Source of the DNA: Numida meleagris
Lineage: Eukaryota > Chordata > Aves > Galliformes > Numididae
Direction: 5' to 3'
DNA length: 64,000 nt
Assembly: GCF_002078875.1 (NCBI RefSeq)
Contig: NC_034409.1
Location: forward strand, 100,648,806 to 100,712,805
Both the position numbers and the translations under genes were made by a program. The notes under the pieces were generated by a model. That model was not told where the DNA came from and made no database searches. It saw only the letters and a list, made by a program, of their open reading frames with translations. Shown one piece after another: positions 1-13,700 of this stretch. Numbering within the stretch: the stretch's first letter is position 1; every line of letters starts with the position of its first letter.

Positions 1-2808
1 ATAACTGGCCTTTCAAAACATGGGAAAGACTTAAATAATGAAGCTTTCTACTGAACGAAGCCTAAGCAGGTTACAAAAATGGGTACAGAAATAGCTAAAT
101 TGCGAAAGAGTCTGAAAAAGGGATTACCTGTTCCTGTTTACATGGGAAAGACTGAAAAAGGGACAAAACCATCAGGTTCTTCTCTTAGCTTCTTCATTTC
201 AATGAACTAAATCAGAAATTCCAGCATTTCTACAATATGGTCTTCCTCTGGCATTCTAATTTCAGTATCTCCAAAATCATCATCCTTGTTCTTAGTAAAT
301 CCTTCCTGAGCAACAGATTCCTTCCGTTTCCATTGCTAAGTATTAAACCTTTTTAGGAGCATGAAATAATTCCTACATGTACATTGTAACCTTTGAATAG
401 CCAAAGGGAGACTAATTTTTAAATTTCAATATCTGTTTCTGATCTCCAGGTTAAGGGGCTTCTAGTCTTGGCTACCTACAGACATTCAAACTAGATATCC
501 TGAGTATAAGGCATCCAGATTTTGATTAAGAGCATCAGACAGGCTTTGCCTTTCAACTTCACAGAAAGCTGCTGTCTCTTCCTTTCTCTCTCTTTCCGTC
601 TCTCTCACCTGAGCTAAAAATACAGGAACAAACACAACATGCTTTTAAGAAAGCACAATTATTTTTCATCTTCCTTTCACATAAGCGATCACTCTCAGAT
701 ACTGGCAAGCTCATGAAGTTAAAAAAATACAAAACACCCCTCCAATCCAGCCACCCAACACCTCACATTAATGAAACAAAAAAAAGGAAAGTCAATTAGT
801 CACATAGAAAGCTACTTCAAAAATAATTTGTATGCATGCATCCAATAACCATCTGTTTTTAGCTACAGAAAAGCAATTAACTCAGCTATGTCAGTCTCCA
901 GCATTCTACTGGGAAATTCTCAGCATCAAGGCCAAGCCTTTTGCGTTAAGGGGGGCGTGACAGAGGCATGATAAAAGAAGATAATTCTCTATATACACTG
1001 GTTGCTTCTGCCCACCATCACAGTGGTCCCTGGTTTCCTCTCTAGCAATTTATCAGAAGGAAATGACTAAGGTTGCCCCAGCCTGCATCCTCAGCTGTTC
1101 CTCAGTGCTGAAGCCTCCCTGCTTCACACTGCATAAAGCTCTGTTTCTCAATGTCATACTTAATGCTCCAGTATCACTTCAAATTTCTCCATCAGCACCA
1201 GCACAGTGCTGTTTCCCAGACGTACTGTCTCAGTGTTTGCACACCTCTCACCTCAGCATCCACCTTTTTCCAGCAGAAGCTTACTACAAGATAAATGTGT
1301 ATGCTGGCATTTTTCTCAGAAATCTTGGAGTTTTAATATATGTAAGCAGGTGTGCTTACTCCCCATTACTATTATTACATTTTACCTTCTTTGCTTAATG
1401 AGTATGTCTCAGTTTTGCTTCTTCTTCACAGTATCTTGACAACATTTCCATATATTCCCTCAACACCAACCCAGGAAGGGTTTTATTTGCACCACAGAGT
1501 GAAGCGCTTTGTTTAAAAGATACTGTTGACATTTCACCTTAGCTTAGCGGCACTGGTGACAGAATTTTTCAAAGGCTGCTCAAAAAAAATTACTTGATAC
1601 ACTGACAAGTTCACAGATTTGTAAAGCCATATTATCATCATCTGAATTTAACAGTTCAGCAGTAAACAATGGAGGTTAATTCTGAGGCTTGAACACAGAC
1701 ATGAACATATTTGCCATTTTCATACAGAACATCAGTGTACCTCATTCTCCTGTCAGCAGAGGCTTCTGGCAGATCGGGCAGCACTGTTTCCTTTAATGGT
1801 GGACACAGAGGTCACCATGGCTTTGAACCTCCTTCTATCTCCCCACATATGGGATATTAAAATTCATTCCTTTATCATGGAAATAATACTTCCCTCAAGC
1901 ATCCAAGCAGTGCAGTGGGTTGTTAATAGAAATCATCTACATTCCTATGTGTGCTGAAATATATTACTTCAGGTTTGGCAGTTGTAGATCTATTTCTGAT
2001 GCCGCAGAGGCACTGGAGCAAGTTCCATTTTAAATACTGATATAAACAAAAACATACCAATGGGCAGATTTCTGTTTCTAAAACGCATACTACTGTACAG
2101 CTACTGCCAGTATGCATCCAGCCACAGTTACAAACAGTGCTTAAAGCATAGTTCTGTTAATGCATATCTAATAACCTTCTTTACTTAATCCATCACTTCA
2201 GTAAGAACTGACATTGACATATTGTTTATTCACTTCACTCAGAATTGGGCATATTCCTGTTACTTCTTGAAGACAAAACTGAAGGACTGGTGAAAGGAAA
2301 TAAATGAAAGTGAACTATGTTCACTTGCTGATCAAGAAATGAGAAACAGTCAGAAGATGAAAGTTTTAGTATTCCAATAACCTACAATGGGGACAAAACC
2401 AGAATACAAATAAAAAGAGCAATTAGTTTTCTTTCCAACTGTGCTTTAGGACTCACGGGAATGCAGCACAAGCTACATTTTAAGAAGAGATTTCTGTCTG
2501 TAATTATTACCTTCAGACAAAAATTTGGCAAACTTTTCAATTTCCAATAATAAATAGCTAAGAACTAATTAGAGGTTCGGGGAAGTGCCTCACACCTTTG
2601 TCTGCAATAAACTCTCACATCCATTTGGACATACTTAAAGCATGATTTTGCCAAATAACAACTTGAACAAAAGCGTACTTATCACTAGGAGAAAAAGGAA
2701 TAAAAAGGTGTGAAAGACAGATGTTTTGAAATCTGGAAAGATTAGCGTTCATTACACTTTTGAAACTCTATTTTAATGCAAATAGATTCCATCTGCACGG
2801 TGTTGGTG

Positions 2809-2828
2809 TTTTTTTTTTTTTTTTTTTT
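2809..2828. repeat. Poly(T) run, 20 bases
   Basis: Uninterrupted T run just outside the CR1 copy that starts at 2852. It may be a retroposition tail of an unrecognised minus-strand insert or a plain homopolymer. Confidence 0.95.
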
Positions 2829-2851
2829 ACCAGCCATCAAAACTGAGTAAA

Positions 2852-3270
2852 TAGAATCACAGAATCGTTAAGGTTGGAAAACACACTAAGATCATCCAAT
2901 CCAACTATCCACCTACCACCAATGCTGCCCACTAAACCATGTCCCTAAGTACCACATCCACCTTTTCCTTAAACACCTCCAGGGACGATGACTCCACCAC
3001 CTCCCTGGGCAGCCTGTTCCAGCGCCTCACCACTCTTTCTGAGAACAAATTGTTCCTAACATCCAAATTGAGCCTCCCCTGGTGCAGCTTGAGGCCACAC
3101 CTCTCGTCCTATCACTGTTACCTGGGAGAAGAGACAGATCTCCACCTCACTGCAACCTCCTTTCAGGTGGTTGTAGAGAATGATGAGGTCTCCCTGGAGC
3201 CTCCTCTTCTGACTGAACAATCCCAGTTCCCTCAGCTGCTCCTCACAAGCCTTGTGCTCCAGACCCTTGT
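2852..3270 (-). mobile_element. CR1 LINE fragment, 3' end (5'-truncated)
   Basis: Antisense CR1 3' region. On the plus strand it starts with the reverse complement of the CR1 tail (AGAATCACAGAATCGTTAAG, then GGTTGGAAAACAC) and runs through the usual blocks: AAGATCATCCAATCCAAC, CCTCCCTGGGCAGCCTGTTC, CAGCGCCTCACCAC and CTGGAGCCTCCTCTTCTG. Homology fades after about 3270, so the copy is 5'-truncated, as most CR1 insertions are. The plus-strand ORF at 2939-3301 is a shadow of this element. A 20-T run lies 24 bp outside its 3' end; CR1 does not use poly(A), so this is probably unrelated. Confidence 0.93.
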
Positions 3271-4202
3271 GCGTAAGAAGAGCCTACACTATCTAACTTA
3301 GGTACGGATGCTGGCAACAGATGTATAAAGTTCACCACTCTATGCAACCATTAGCAGAGGTGATAAAGCACAAGCCTGGATTTACTGAAAAGAGAAGTTG
3401 AGATGTTTTCCTTTTCTCAAACTCCTTATCTATCAATACTGATAAGTGACATACTCCTCTGTCCATGTCTCAGCCAGTCACACCTGGGCTGTCCCTGTAC
3501 AAGCAGAGTAGAGGGTAATAAATGAAATTCTTTTTTCCCCACCCATGCTTCTGCCAGAGACATGAGTTTCTTGAGGAAAGCAAATTCCAGGTAGATTCAA
3601 GTCCGTGTATTCCTATGGAGACATCTGTTTTACTCTTAACCTCTTATCCCCCTCCTCTGCCTGATTATCGTCTCCTTTTGTTATTGCTGAGATTGAGAAC
3701 AGGATGTACAGCATAGAAGTTGCTTCTGTACAGGGTAGCTGTCAGCAGCATCATCAGCACCCACTGCCTCCTTTCGTAATCCCGACATAATTAGTAGCAG
3801 AAAGACTCACTTTTCAAGGGCTTTCTATGGCTCTTCATCCTAGGGACAGAAAGCAAACCCAAGCTTTTGTTCCAGTATACAGATACACTGGAGCTGGGCA
3901 TCTGTACATGAGAAAAAAGTTATACTGGAAAATGAATTTATCTCCCTGAGGATAGCCCAGGTGCAGTCCAGCTGCTCATTCACAAGAACTCCTTAACGTG
4001 CAGATGTGTGCAGAGATGTAAACCTAACAAATACTAAAGCATACACTTAACTTTAGGTATAGCAGTAGTTTCACCACTGTATATTTGGCTCTAAACATGT
4101 CAAAGTCTGCCTTATGTCTCTAAATCATGTGACTGGCTCATGAACTGGGCGACTGAAAAAGAATTGAAAGCTGATGTTTGATTTGTGCATGTACGTATCC
4201 AA

Positions 4203-4625
4203 GCGCAGTGGGCCCAGGTAAACCTTATGATGTTCAGCAAAGCCAAGTGCAAGGTCTTGCATCTGGGTCATGGCAACCTCCACTATCAGTACAAGCTGGA
4301 GGATGTAAGAATGGAGCAAACTCCTGTTGGAAAGGACTTGGGGGTACCAGTGGATGACGGCAAGCTGGACATGAGCCAGCAATGCGCCCTTGCAGCCCAG
4401 AAAGCCAACTGTATCCCGGGCTGCTTCAAAAGAAGCATGGCCAGCACATCGAGGGAGGTGATCCTCTACTCTGTGCTGGTGAGATCTCACCCAGAGTACT
4501 GCATCCAGATGTGGAGTTCTCAGTACAGGAGAGATGTGGACCTGCTGGATCGCATCCAGAGGAGGGACACAAAAGTGACCCAAGGGATGAAACACCTCCT
4601 GCGAGGACAACAGCTGGGGGAAAGC
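4203..4625 (+). mobile_element. CR1 LINE fragment, ORF2 C-terminal end
   Basis: Sense-orientation piece of CR1 that covers the C-terminal end of ORF2. Key protein blocks read in one open frame within the 147-codon ORF at 4185-4628: KAKCKVLHLGH, GKDLGVPVDD, MSQQCALAAQKANC, GCFKRSMASTSREVILYS and PEYCIQMWSSQYRRDVDLL. Both ends are missing: there is no reverse transcriptase core and no CR1 tail. It cannot move by itself. The minus-strand ORF at 4125-4646 is a shadow of it. Confidence 0.92.
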
Positions 4626-6284
4626 TAACTCCGGGGGGAGAATCAAACCAACAGCAGTAGCAAGCTGCAGCCCACCTATGGAGAACCAGGCCAGAGATGT
4701 TATGTTGGCTCTAGACAGCCGAGGGAATTAATACAGGACAAGCAACTACTACACGTAAGTTGCTGCCTGTGCTCTTCCAGCCCAGAAAGCCAAGCTGAGA
4801 GTCATTTATGAATCCATAACCTTTACTGCTGTAGGTGCCACCATCCCAGTTTCCAGCATCTTGTGCTTCTCTATAGCCTCTACAGTTCTTCTGAACTGAA
4901 CTTCAGGAAACATGGGACAGGACTGGATCGTCAAGTATTCAGCCCGTAAATAACTTTGCTTCTACTAGATTAATGGTAAAAACAGATGTCCATTCCAGTA
5001 TACAGGAAAGATGCAGGGCATAAAGTTCTTTATATGTGCGTTTGGAAATAGATCCAGCTGCAAACCTCTACATGTCTTCGGGTTAATATCTTCACAGAAA
5101 ATGCAAAACAGGAACACGGAAGAGTATTCCAAACACTTGGAATCCTAACAAAATGAGTGCACTTGACCTGGTCTAACTACCAGGCTTTTGATTAAAAGCA
5201 AATTAGAAAGCTAATAGGCAAGGAACCAAATTTCCTAACAACAAACGTGCACATCAAAGGTTTGGGTATTTTCCACCTAGCATTTATCCAAAGCTTGCAT
5301 TCTTCTGATTGAAGGATGAGTTTTCTCACAAATCAGGTTTGAACCCACCACTGCACGCATTGCATTCCTCTGAACAGTGCCGCTAATTAAATATGTGACT
5401 CAACACAGGAACTACTTAAAACTAAAAACTAAGCCAAGGGTGCACTCAGGAACATGAGTGCTCACATCACTGTACTTTCTAATATTTAACTTTGACTTTG
5501 GTGCACTAGTTAACTTCAAGAAAAAGGTGAGTACATTAGCTGCGTGAAACCGGGCATCAGGGGAGTAAATTTGAACAAGAGCTATCACAGTAATTTTGTG
5601 TTTGGGTAGATAGGGGAAGTCAAAACCAAGTGTGAAGTGAAGATTTCAGCATTCACCTTGAAAGTGAAAATTCCCAGGAGCAGGGAATTGCACCAAAAAT
5701 GTCTTTTTGCCCTCAAGTACTGGGACAAGGTTGGGGTAGGGGGTGGACAGAAACAGCAGGACAGGAACTAAACCGTGATGCAGTTGTGAGATTAGGCACA
5801 GTTCCAGGAAAGAAAAGAGTTATGCCAGACCCCCAGTCTACGTATCTGATCTTTTAAATGGCTTATTGGCATCAAAGCCTGGAAAATAACAGTGATCTAC
5901 GGAATCAAGAGCCTGACCCACAAGGTACCTTAGCCATAACGTTTCTGCTCTGTCTGGCAAGTGACCCCAAAAGCAGAAACTGCTTTAAAACTGCCTTAGT
6001 TATTTTCATTAGGCCTGGATTAAACTACACAAATAAATTAGATATCTCACAACACAAAGAAGCAATGTGACATTTGGGCACGTATGAACACTTTTTCAGG
6101 TACAGTTAAAATCTTAAGAATTCAGATGAGCATCTTCCACTGTACACTAAATCGTAATGAGAAATTAATACTGTCTAGCATTATTCAAGCATTCGTTTTT
6201 CCATTTCTAATTTTTTCCATTTTCCCTTTTGTTCTTCTTTACTCCAGAAATTGCAATTATGTATATTCTCACCTGTCCTAATAG

Positions 6285-6303
6285 AAAAAAAAAAAAAAAA
6301 AAA
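6285..6303. repeat. Poly(A) run, 19 bases
   Basis: Uninterrupted A run in intron 5. The preceding 100 bases are T-rich and show no retrogene that I recognise. Confidence 0.95.
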
Positions 6304-8871
6304 GCTATTTCACAAAGTGTCACACAGGCTGCTTTTGAGTTCTTAAGACCTCTACCAAACAACGGAATTATGTGATTCTTAATGTCTTTCTCATCTTCTT
6401 GCTTTTACAGTATATATTTTTTTTTACCTGCACATGTAACAATGATAACAAAAATTTGCCTGCTTTCATTAACTTCAGTAGAAAGAATATGAAGTTGCAC
6501 TAAAGATCTTTTAATCCAATTTTTAAACAGAACACTTAAAAAAAGCGAATGCACATCCCTTGCCCTACCGCCTTTGAGAGAGGCATTTATCTTTTGCCAC
6601 CATACATAAACACGAAGGTATAATTTAAACCATTATAAATTTCTTTTCACAGTTAACCTGCTTAAAATGACAGGTGTAAGAGGCAGTACGTGACACTTAA
6701 ACAAGCACACTGGCATAAGGTACCTTTTTACTGGTGTGCAAGAGTACTTTCTCAAAACTTAATCTCTGAGACAAAGCCTTTGCTGTATTACCATTTTCAC
6801 ATTTCCCTTTGGAAGACAGTGGACTCGGCAAGAGCTATGCCATTTTTTTAGAGAAGGAGAGAGTAATAAATTTAACCCGTATTTTTTTTTTTTCATTTTG
6901 ATTATTTATACTAAAGAGAAACTCAAAACTATAAATGTGTCTACAAACACACAAAATCCATCAGGCTCACAGAGCCTTCTGACATTTAATAAATAATAAA
7001 TTCAAAACCCTGACAGCAGAAGTCCATTAAGACTTAATGCGATGGAAGACGGCAGGGTGAAGGTCATCTGCGTGGCCCTATTTCAGCCAGCCTGAGAATC
7101 AGCAGGAAACCCTGGATCTGTTACAACACATTTGTTTCTGCAAAGCCTCTGCTGTAATCAGAAGGGACTGTTCAATATCTCGTTGTCGAACCTGTTATCT
7201 CACAGCTTATTTGAGGTACACAGTATGAACTCCGTACCAAATAAGTACTTGCTTTGTCTGTGGAATTCTTCACCTCACTACCCTCACATGGTAACTACAG
7301 GGTCAAACTGCAAGAACATCTTTGTTTTACAACTGGGAAAGCAAACAAAAAGTGCCAGAAGCATGCAGGTACTCTGGATGCTCAATTTAAGATGCTGCTT
7401 AACATTTTTCAGAACGTGGCATCTTAACTTTTCTAAATGCAGCTACCACCAGCAGCTTCTACAAGCAGCAAGACCTGCTGAGGAGATCCCCCCAACTCAT
7501 TCAGCCAGACCAAGCTCTTCACAGTGATCACAATCTTCCAAGCCTAACAGAAGACTTCCATAGCACAAGTATTCCAGGTCAGCATTTTATTCTTTTAACC
7601 TTTTCTTTTTCACTCAAATCACATTTTCAGTGCTATGTTTTCCTTAGCATTGATAAAAACAGAGATCCCATGTGAAGAAATGGAACATTATCATGCAACC
7701 AGGGCCAAAGCAATCAAGATTATAAATCTCTTCTCTCAGTAAAAGAGAAAAAAAAAAGTACTTACTGTTTTCATTTATATATTCAGAAGTGTGAATGCAG
7801 CCTTCCTTAAATTGTGAAGAAAAAAAGTATTTACTACAGAAAATGCTCTACGACACTGCATTTGTAATAGCACAGCCTCACAAGAAGTGGAATTCTTAAA
7901 TTTCCACAAAGCATCCTAACACGGATTTCAAATTTCTAGTGCAGAACACAGTAACAACTTCCATCACTGAAAGGTAAAAGAGACAGGAACTGCTGGCTAC
8001 CTTTACGGAGGAATATCCAGTTATGAATCTATTGACACAGAGACATCCTGGTGTGACAATACATGTTGAAAAACCCAGCTGCAAATTTCTCACTTCCAAT
8101 TTTTTTCACAAAGAATAACTAGCACACTGTTTAAAATGGGATGGTATACATCTTTATGTCACAAGAACTTCTCAGAACATCTAGGAGAAATGTCAGAACA
8201 GTTTATTGAGTTGCTTACTACACAAATGTATATAGGGAACCTTCTCCTCCAACATTTCAATGTTGGACAAGTGATAACATTTTTGCTTAAAAAGCTTTTG
8301 CTTATTACTTAAAGAAAAAACTACAACTAATGACTTTGTTTTTTGAGGTCTTAAAAATGTCATCCCTCTCAAAGTCTACTATTTATTAAATATCCAAGTT
8401 TGATGATATTAACCTCCTGAAAAACGCTGAACATTCATGTAAATCATATAGGTGGCTTGCACAGCTAGCAAACTGCTCTTGTAACTGGTCACGAAAGCAT
8501 GGATATATCCTACTCATCACTTTCTCAATTAGATTAATTCTCTCCACCCATAGTCTCATCCATCATTTCAGTTAAGGCTTTATACTCAAATGGTGATTAG
8601 ATTTGCCAACTCAGCATTGCTGCAATTACCCCTCAAAGCAACACGCTGTTTCATCAATTTCATTTGAACATTACTTGTCCTAAGAAGAAATCAAACACTT
8701 AACACTCTTTCTAGAGTCATTAACACTCCTGTGTTTTTATGCTTTCTGAATTTTATTTTAACAACCTCCACATTAAAAAGGAAAAAAATGCTATTAAAAA
8801 GACATTGTGAATTATTTAAGTATTAAGAAATTGTCTACATGAGAGACAAAAACAATTAATGTAAAAATGTG

Positions 8872-8930
8872 AGACACAATATGCTAATTTCATACACAAT
8901 ATGCTAATCGCATACAGAATATGCTAATAG
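8872..8930. repeat. Three-copy 20-bp tandem repeat with ATGCTAAT core
   Basis: Three consecutive units ACACAATATGCTAATTTC, ATACACAATATGCTAATCGC and ATACAGAATATGCTAATAGG. Each carries ATGCTAAT at a regular 20-bp spacing. ATGCTAAT is one base from the POU octamer ATGCAAAT. The array is short and may be a minisatellite; a binding role is inference only. Confidence 0.85.
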
Positions 8931-11900
8931 GACAAAATACTTCAAAAGATATTCAGTATAAGCAGTAATATTATGCCTATTATTTGATGTTGCCTTAAAT
9001 TTATAAAGAAAAGCGATTAAGTTTTATCATGGAAATACTTATAAAAACATAAGTTCTTAGATAAGCTGTACCATTAATATCAGCTGTATTAAAACCAGTA
9101 GCATTCTTAGATGTGTTTTGTAACAGGTATAAGACACTTTTTTATTCCATTTTCTAACTATAAACATTGAGGAGATATGAACTTCTGACCAATTAGCTGA
9201 AATACTGTTTTTCAAAAATCAGAACACCTTTCACACCATCTCCCCTACATTAACTCAATTTCTTTAAAATACCAATTTGGTGATGGACAATTCTTATGAT
9301 ATCAAGTTCACCTATTTCAACAATTGCTGTTAATCTCTATTGAAGCTATTCTGGTGAGGAAGGCAATCTGTAATAAGCAAGTCTGTAACTCCTTGTATAG
9401 CTATTAGCTCACTGATCCACAATTAAGAACAATTTGTGTTAGGATAGTAGAGGAGAACACTGCCTCTGGTTGCACCCCTCCTTGCTCCTGTGTCATGGAT
9501 GGCCGAACTCCCAGCGAAGCAAATCCTGCACCACTGGCATGAAGTTCCATTTCCTGAACTTTTCAGGGTATACACCGCCTGCTGGCGCAGCATAAAAAAT
9601 GGGAAATCTTTTTTATCCATCCAAAAGCAATTCATTTCCTGTTTCTAAGTCAGAATCTGCAGTCCAGACCAGCTCAGCTTTACTAGTGCTTTGGGAGTGG
9701 ACATGATTGGTTTTTTTATTATTTTTTTTTTTCATTCCCAAGAATCATTTAGGAGGTTCCCACAGGAGGATTTCTCACTGACATTTTAGAAATTGACTTT
9801 CCAATTTAATGAAAGAGCTTACATAGAAGATAATTCATTGTTGTTTGCTTTAATGTGAGTAGTATGATGGCTTGAAAACAGATGAACACTCAACAGAGAC
9901 AAAATGTTAATTTTGTTTTTCCTCCAGTGACTGTTTCCAACAAAGAATTTAGCTTCAGCACCTTCCTTTTTCTTGATCAACGTCACTGTTTTTAGCTTTA
10001 CAATACCAAAACCTTCAGGACTCCAGATATCCTATTTCCACATCCTCAAAACGCATCTTCTGAGCTCAGAACTGGTTCCAGTTAAGCTACTGATTTTTGA
10101 CTCAATCTTGCAAGACAATGTTAACAGCAGAAATGACAGGAGGAGGGAAGAACAGACAAGACACAAAATGGCGTGGCACACTAGCTAAACTATGAGTGAA
10201 CCTGTGGAAACTCAAGAGTTTAAGAAGCAGTAGGAATCTCATTCCAAAAGCCCTTGCAGCAATACACCAGCAGGTGTGCACAGCCAGTCAACAGGCTTGG
10301 CCTGCGGCCTCCTCAGGCCTGCAGCGCTCCTCAGTCCCATGAGGATGTTGGAGCCCCAGTTCCCATGCCACTGCAGCACGGGTGCCATCCACATAAAGGA
10401 GCCTGCCTCGCTGCACACGTACGCACAGGAAAGATGCACAGCACATACGGCTGAAGGTCTGACCACTGAGGTCCTCTAGAGAAGCGAAACAGAAATCTCT
10501 CCCTGATATGGGAGGAAGCAACTCATGTTGACATCACCACTTTCATCTTCTAGTTTTGTCAAGTATTCTCCATGCCAGAGCTCAGTTTCTTTCCTCCAGA
10601 GTTAGTTCAAACGCCAAACAGAATGAAGAATTAGTCGGATTTGTAAATAAGAAAGATTGATGGAAAGTAACCAAGATGCTCTGATCTCCCTAAGCATGCA
10701 GTGGGAAGAAATACACACCCCTGCCAAATAAACCCCCTGAAGGCTTGCCTTTCCCGTTCTATTTCCAAGTGCATTTTCTGGATATATGCACATGTGAGAG
10801 AGATAAGGGATGAGCAGAGGAAACAGAAGGGCGAGAGGGACAAAGAGAGATGTGAAGGAGAGAAATGGGATTTCATGTTTTGTGTGTTTGCTCCCACACT
10901 GTTTGCAGCCCCATATCACAGCTAAAACATTGCCTGCTTCGCGGCTCTTGCCTGTACAAAGTCTCCTACTGCTCTGTGATACAGAGACCCAAAGAAGGGA
11001 GTTACACTGGAGTTGGTCATAGTTACACTTAAAGTAGGAAAGACAATTTTTCAAGTACAGAAGTGACAAAAGCCCATAAAATTTGGCTTTTAAAATTATT
11101 ATACTGACTCTTGTGTACTCACGACTTCTTGCCTTCTAAAACTACCTTGTATGTGTCACTGTTTAGACTCAGGAATTTTTCATAAATATTTGCCCCAGGC
11201 AGACATCCAAATTGTCAATCCAAATTGCCAACTGCAGACATCCAAGAAGCCTGTGCAGCTTCTGTCAAGGTAACAGCGTAACATACCAGGAGGACTCTGT
11301 GTTGCTGCAGCAGGTCAGGGCACTAAATGACCATGGCCAATTTAAACGCACAGCCTGATTTAATGACAACACTCCAGGGTATTTTCATTGTAACTCATTT
11401 GACGTTGAGGTTAACTTGCAGGCATTTATGAAAGGAAGACAGGAGGTAAAACCATGCATTGACATCTTTGTAACACTTGAGTCACAAAGGTATAAAATGA
11501 GCTAAAAAGTGAAAGAAATGAAATGTACAGCTCCTCCATGTCAAATGAGAATCTTTGTAAAATTACTCAGCATAGCAGTTTTATCACTCTCTGCAACTTT
11601 TATCCCCCAAATGCTTGAACAAAACTGACAATTAAAAGCATGACGCCTCACCTGGAAACAATTCAGCATAACAGCATCATATACTATGCTGTTTTCACCA
11701 TTAGGAAAAAAATGGCTGGTTTTAAAAGCTATTCAGGATTTCTTGGATTATGGGTGAAGGAGACAATTAAGAAATTTCGGTTTTTCCAGATGCCTACCAC
11801 TGGAAAAAAAAAAGTTCTTTGAGAAAGCAAAAAAAAAATGTATATATATAGCTTTAACCATTTATTTTGTGGTATGTGGGAGAGGAGCATTGCAAAACCA

Positions 11901-13477
11901 GGACACGATATGACCACCACGTTACACAGCATAAATTCTTATTTGGGTTTTATTTCACAGATGCCTAATTTTCAGCATATAATGGATTGCATCCCTTTGA
12001 ACTATTTACTGTAGCTTTAAAAATCCTAAGGGCAGGTATGAATAAGCCATAAAACTTTGCTTGGCAGAAGTTTATGAGAAACTGTAAACCAAGCCCTTAA
12101 AAAATACACAAAGCACTACAACAACACATTTACTGCACTACCCAAATCATTAAATCAGGCTGAACGTACATTATGAACAGACACTGAACAGACAAAATTA
12201 ATTTGGCCTGACCTGTCAAGGAAAAAAACAATGAGAAAATTAAATCCTGTATTTTAAACCTTGGAAATAAATTCAGATAGGCTAGTAAAATGACACCTGA
12301 CTGAAGTTAGAACACTATCTTGTCCTTCTGAGCCATGAGACTCATTTCCTAAAGAAAACCTTTCTATATAATCCTCACCATTGTGCTTCTGTTTCCCTGG
12401 TATAAGAGACAGATAACAACAGCAGCCTATTTTGCAGGTTGAAAGGAAAGCCTGGGAGGTCTGCCATGCAGTGATGAGAAGACGAGAAGAGGCATGCATG
12501 AAATGGGTGTAGACAGAGAAGATCTGAAGTTTCCAGCTCAGCCACCACTCTCAGAGATGATCAGCTTGAGGCATCAAGGACGCCAAAGCTCATAGCAAGT
12601 GTCCAGGTATGGGCAGGAGGCCATAAGTCTGTGCTGAATTCTCAAGGGCAGCCAGAACTTGTAGGTCATTTGACTGAATTGCAGCTATAAACAGAGACCT
12701 CCGCAGGTATACTGAGAGCTCACACCTGCACCTGGCTGTCCCTCAGGCAGACTTCAAGGTAAATTTTAATTAAAAAAGTGTGGATAACAGCAAGGAACAC
12801 CACTGAAAACGCTTGTGACTTCTTAGTTGCACGCTACTTCAGGACAAGCATGATGTGACACCATTTCAAAAGCACTGGCAGATCCTGCCTTTTGGCCTCA
12901 CAAACTGAAATTTGCCATATCCATCATGGTAGCATACCCTCCCCATCCTTTCCCCAGGCACTTCCAACAAATGACACACTGAGGCAAGCCATGTCCTTTC
13001 AGGCTGAGATGCAGGTCAGTCAGAGCCATGTTGGCCAGAACATCCACTCATTATGATGCTGCAGCTCAAAATGCCTTCATTCACCCTTTTATGACATGGG
13101 TTACTCCTGTAGCCAGGGTCACCAGCAACAGAATGGTCTCCACCCCAGTGCAAGGAGTGGGTTCTGCTCCAGCTGTACCACTTGCCAATTCTGAGCAACA
13201 AAGATACTAAAATACCTATTGCAAAAGCTTCTAAAAGGCCTTAGTTGTACAACAGGGTTAAACTACACAGGCAGATCTTAATGGAACAACAACAAAACAA
13301 AACGGAAGTTCTCATGCGGTACTGGCCTGAAATCCCGACTTTTGGTAGAAACGGAAAAATAAATCAGCTCAATATGAGCTGCAATAGAAATACTGCAGAA
13401 TGCCACCAACAAACCCAGGGCAAAGTAGGTTTCTGGATGAAACAAGCATTGTCAGTGTAAGATCAAACATTTATCCC

Positions 13478-13700
13478 TGTTGGTTGATGAAAGACTCAAC
13501 ATGAGCTAGCAATGTGAGCTTGCAGCCCAGAAGGCCAGCTGTATCCTGGGTTGCATCAAGAGAAGCATGACTGGTATGCCAAGGGAGGTTATTCTGCTCC
13601 TCTACTCTGCTCCTGTGAGACCCCACCTGAAAGCGGGGGGTTGGAACTAGATTATCTTAAAGGTCCCTTCCAATCCAAACCATTTTATAATTCTATGATT
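13478..13700 (+). mobile_element. CR1 LINE fragment with internal deletion and intact 3' tail
   Basis: The sense copy begins with a diverged GTTGGTTGATGAAAGACTC and runs through AACATGAGCTAGCAATGTG, GCAGCCCAGAAGGCCAGC and TCCTGGGTTGCATCAAG to GTGAGACCCCACCTG. It then jumps near 13631 straight to the terminal block GGGGGGTTGGAACTAGATTA, ending AATTCTATGATTT. Most of the 3' untranslated region present in other copies (compare 16680-17100) is absent, which suggests a deletion or a template jump. Confidence 0.9.

Noticed and set aside
236..310. Minus-strand reading DDDFGDTEIRMPEEDH as a candidate for the acidic APP exon 6
   Set aside because: It does not resemble the Glu/Asp-rich and Thr-rich exon 6 sequence, is short, and has no clear splice borders.
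2809..2852. Poly(T) run next to a CR1 3' end as a poly(A) retroposition tail
   Set aside because: CR1 elements end in short tandem ATTCTATG-like units, not poly(A), and 23 unrelated bases separate the two.
4125..4646. 173-codon minus-strand ORF
   Set aside because: Exact opposite-strand shadow of the CR1 ORF2 fragment.
10240..10470. GC-richer pocket with overlapping ORFs on both strands as an exon cluster
   Set aside because: Frames are open on both strands at once, no protein family is recognised, and no splice-flanked minus-strand exon fits APP.
11199..11246. Local repeat of GCAGACATCCAA and ATCCAAATTG
   Set aside because: Very short units with no larger structure; probably a small slippage event.
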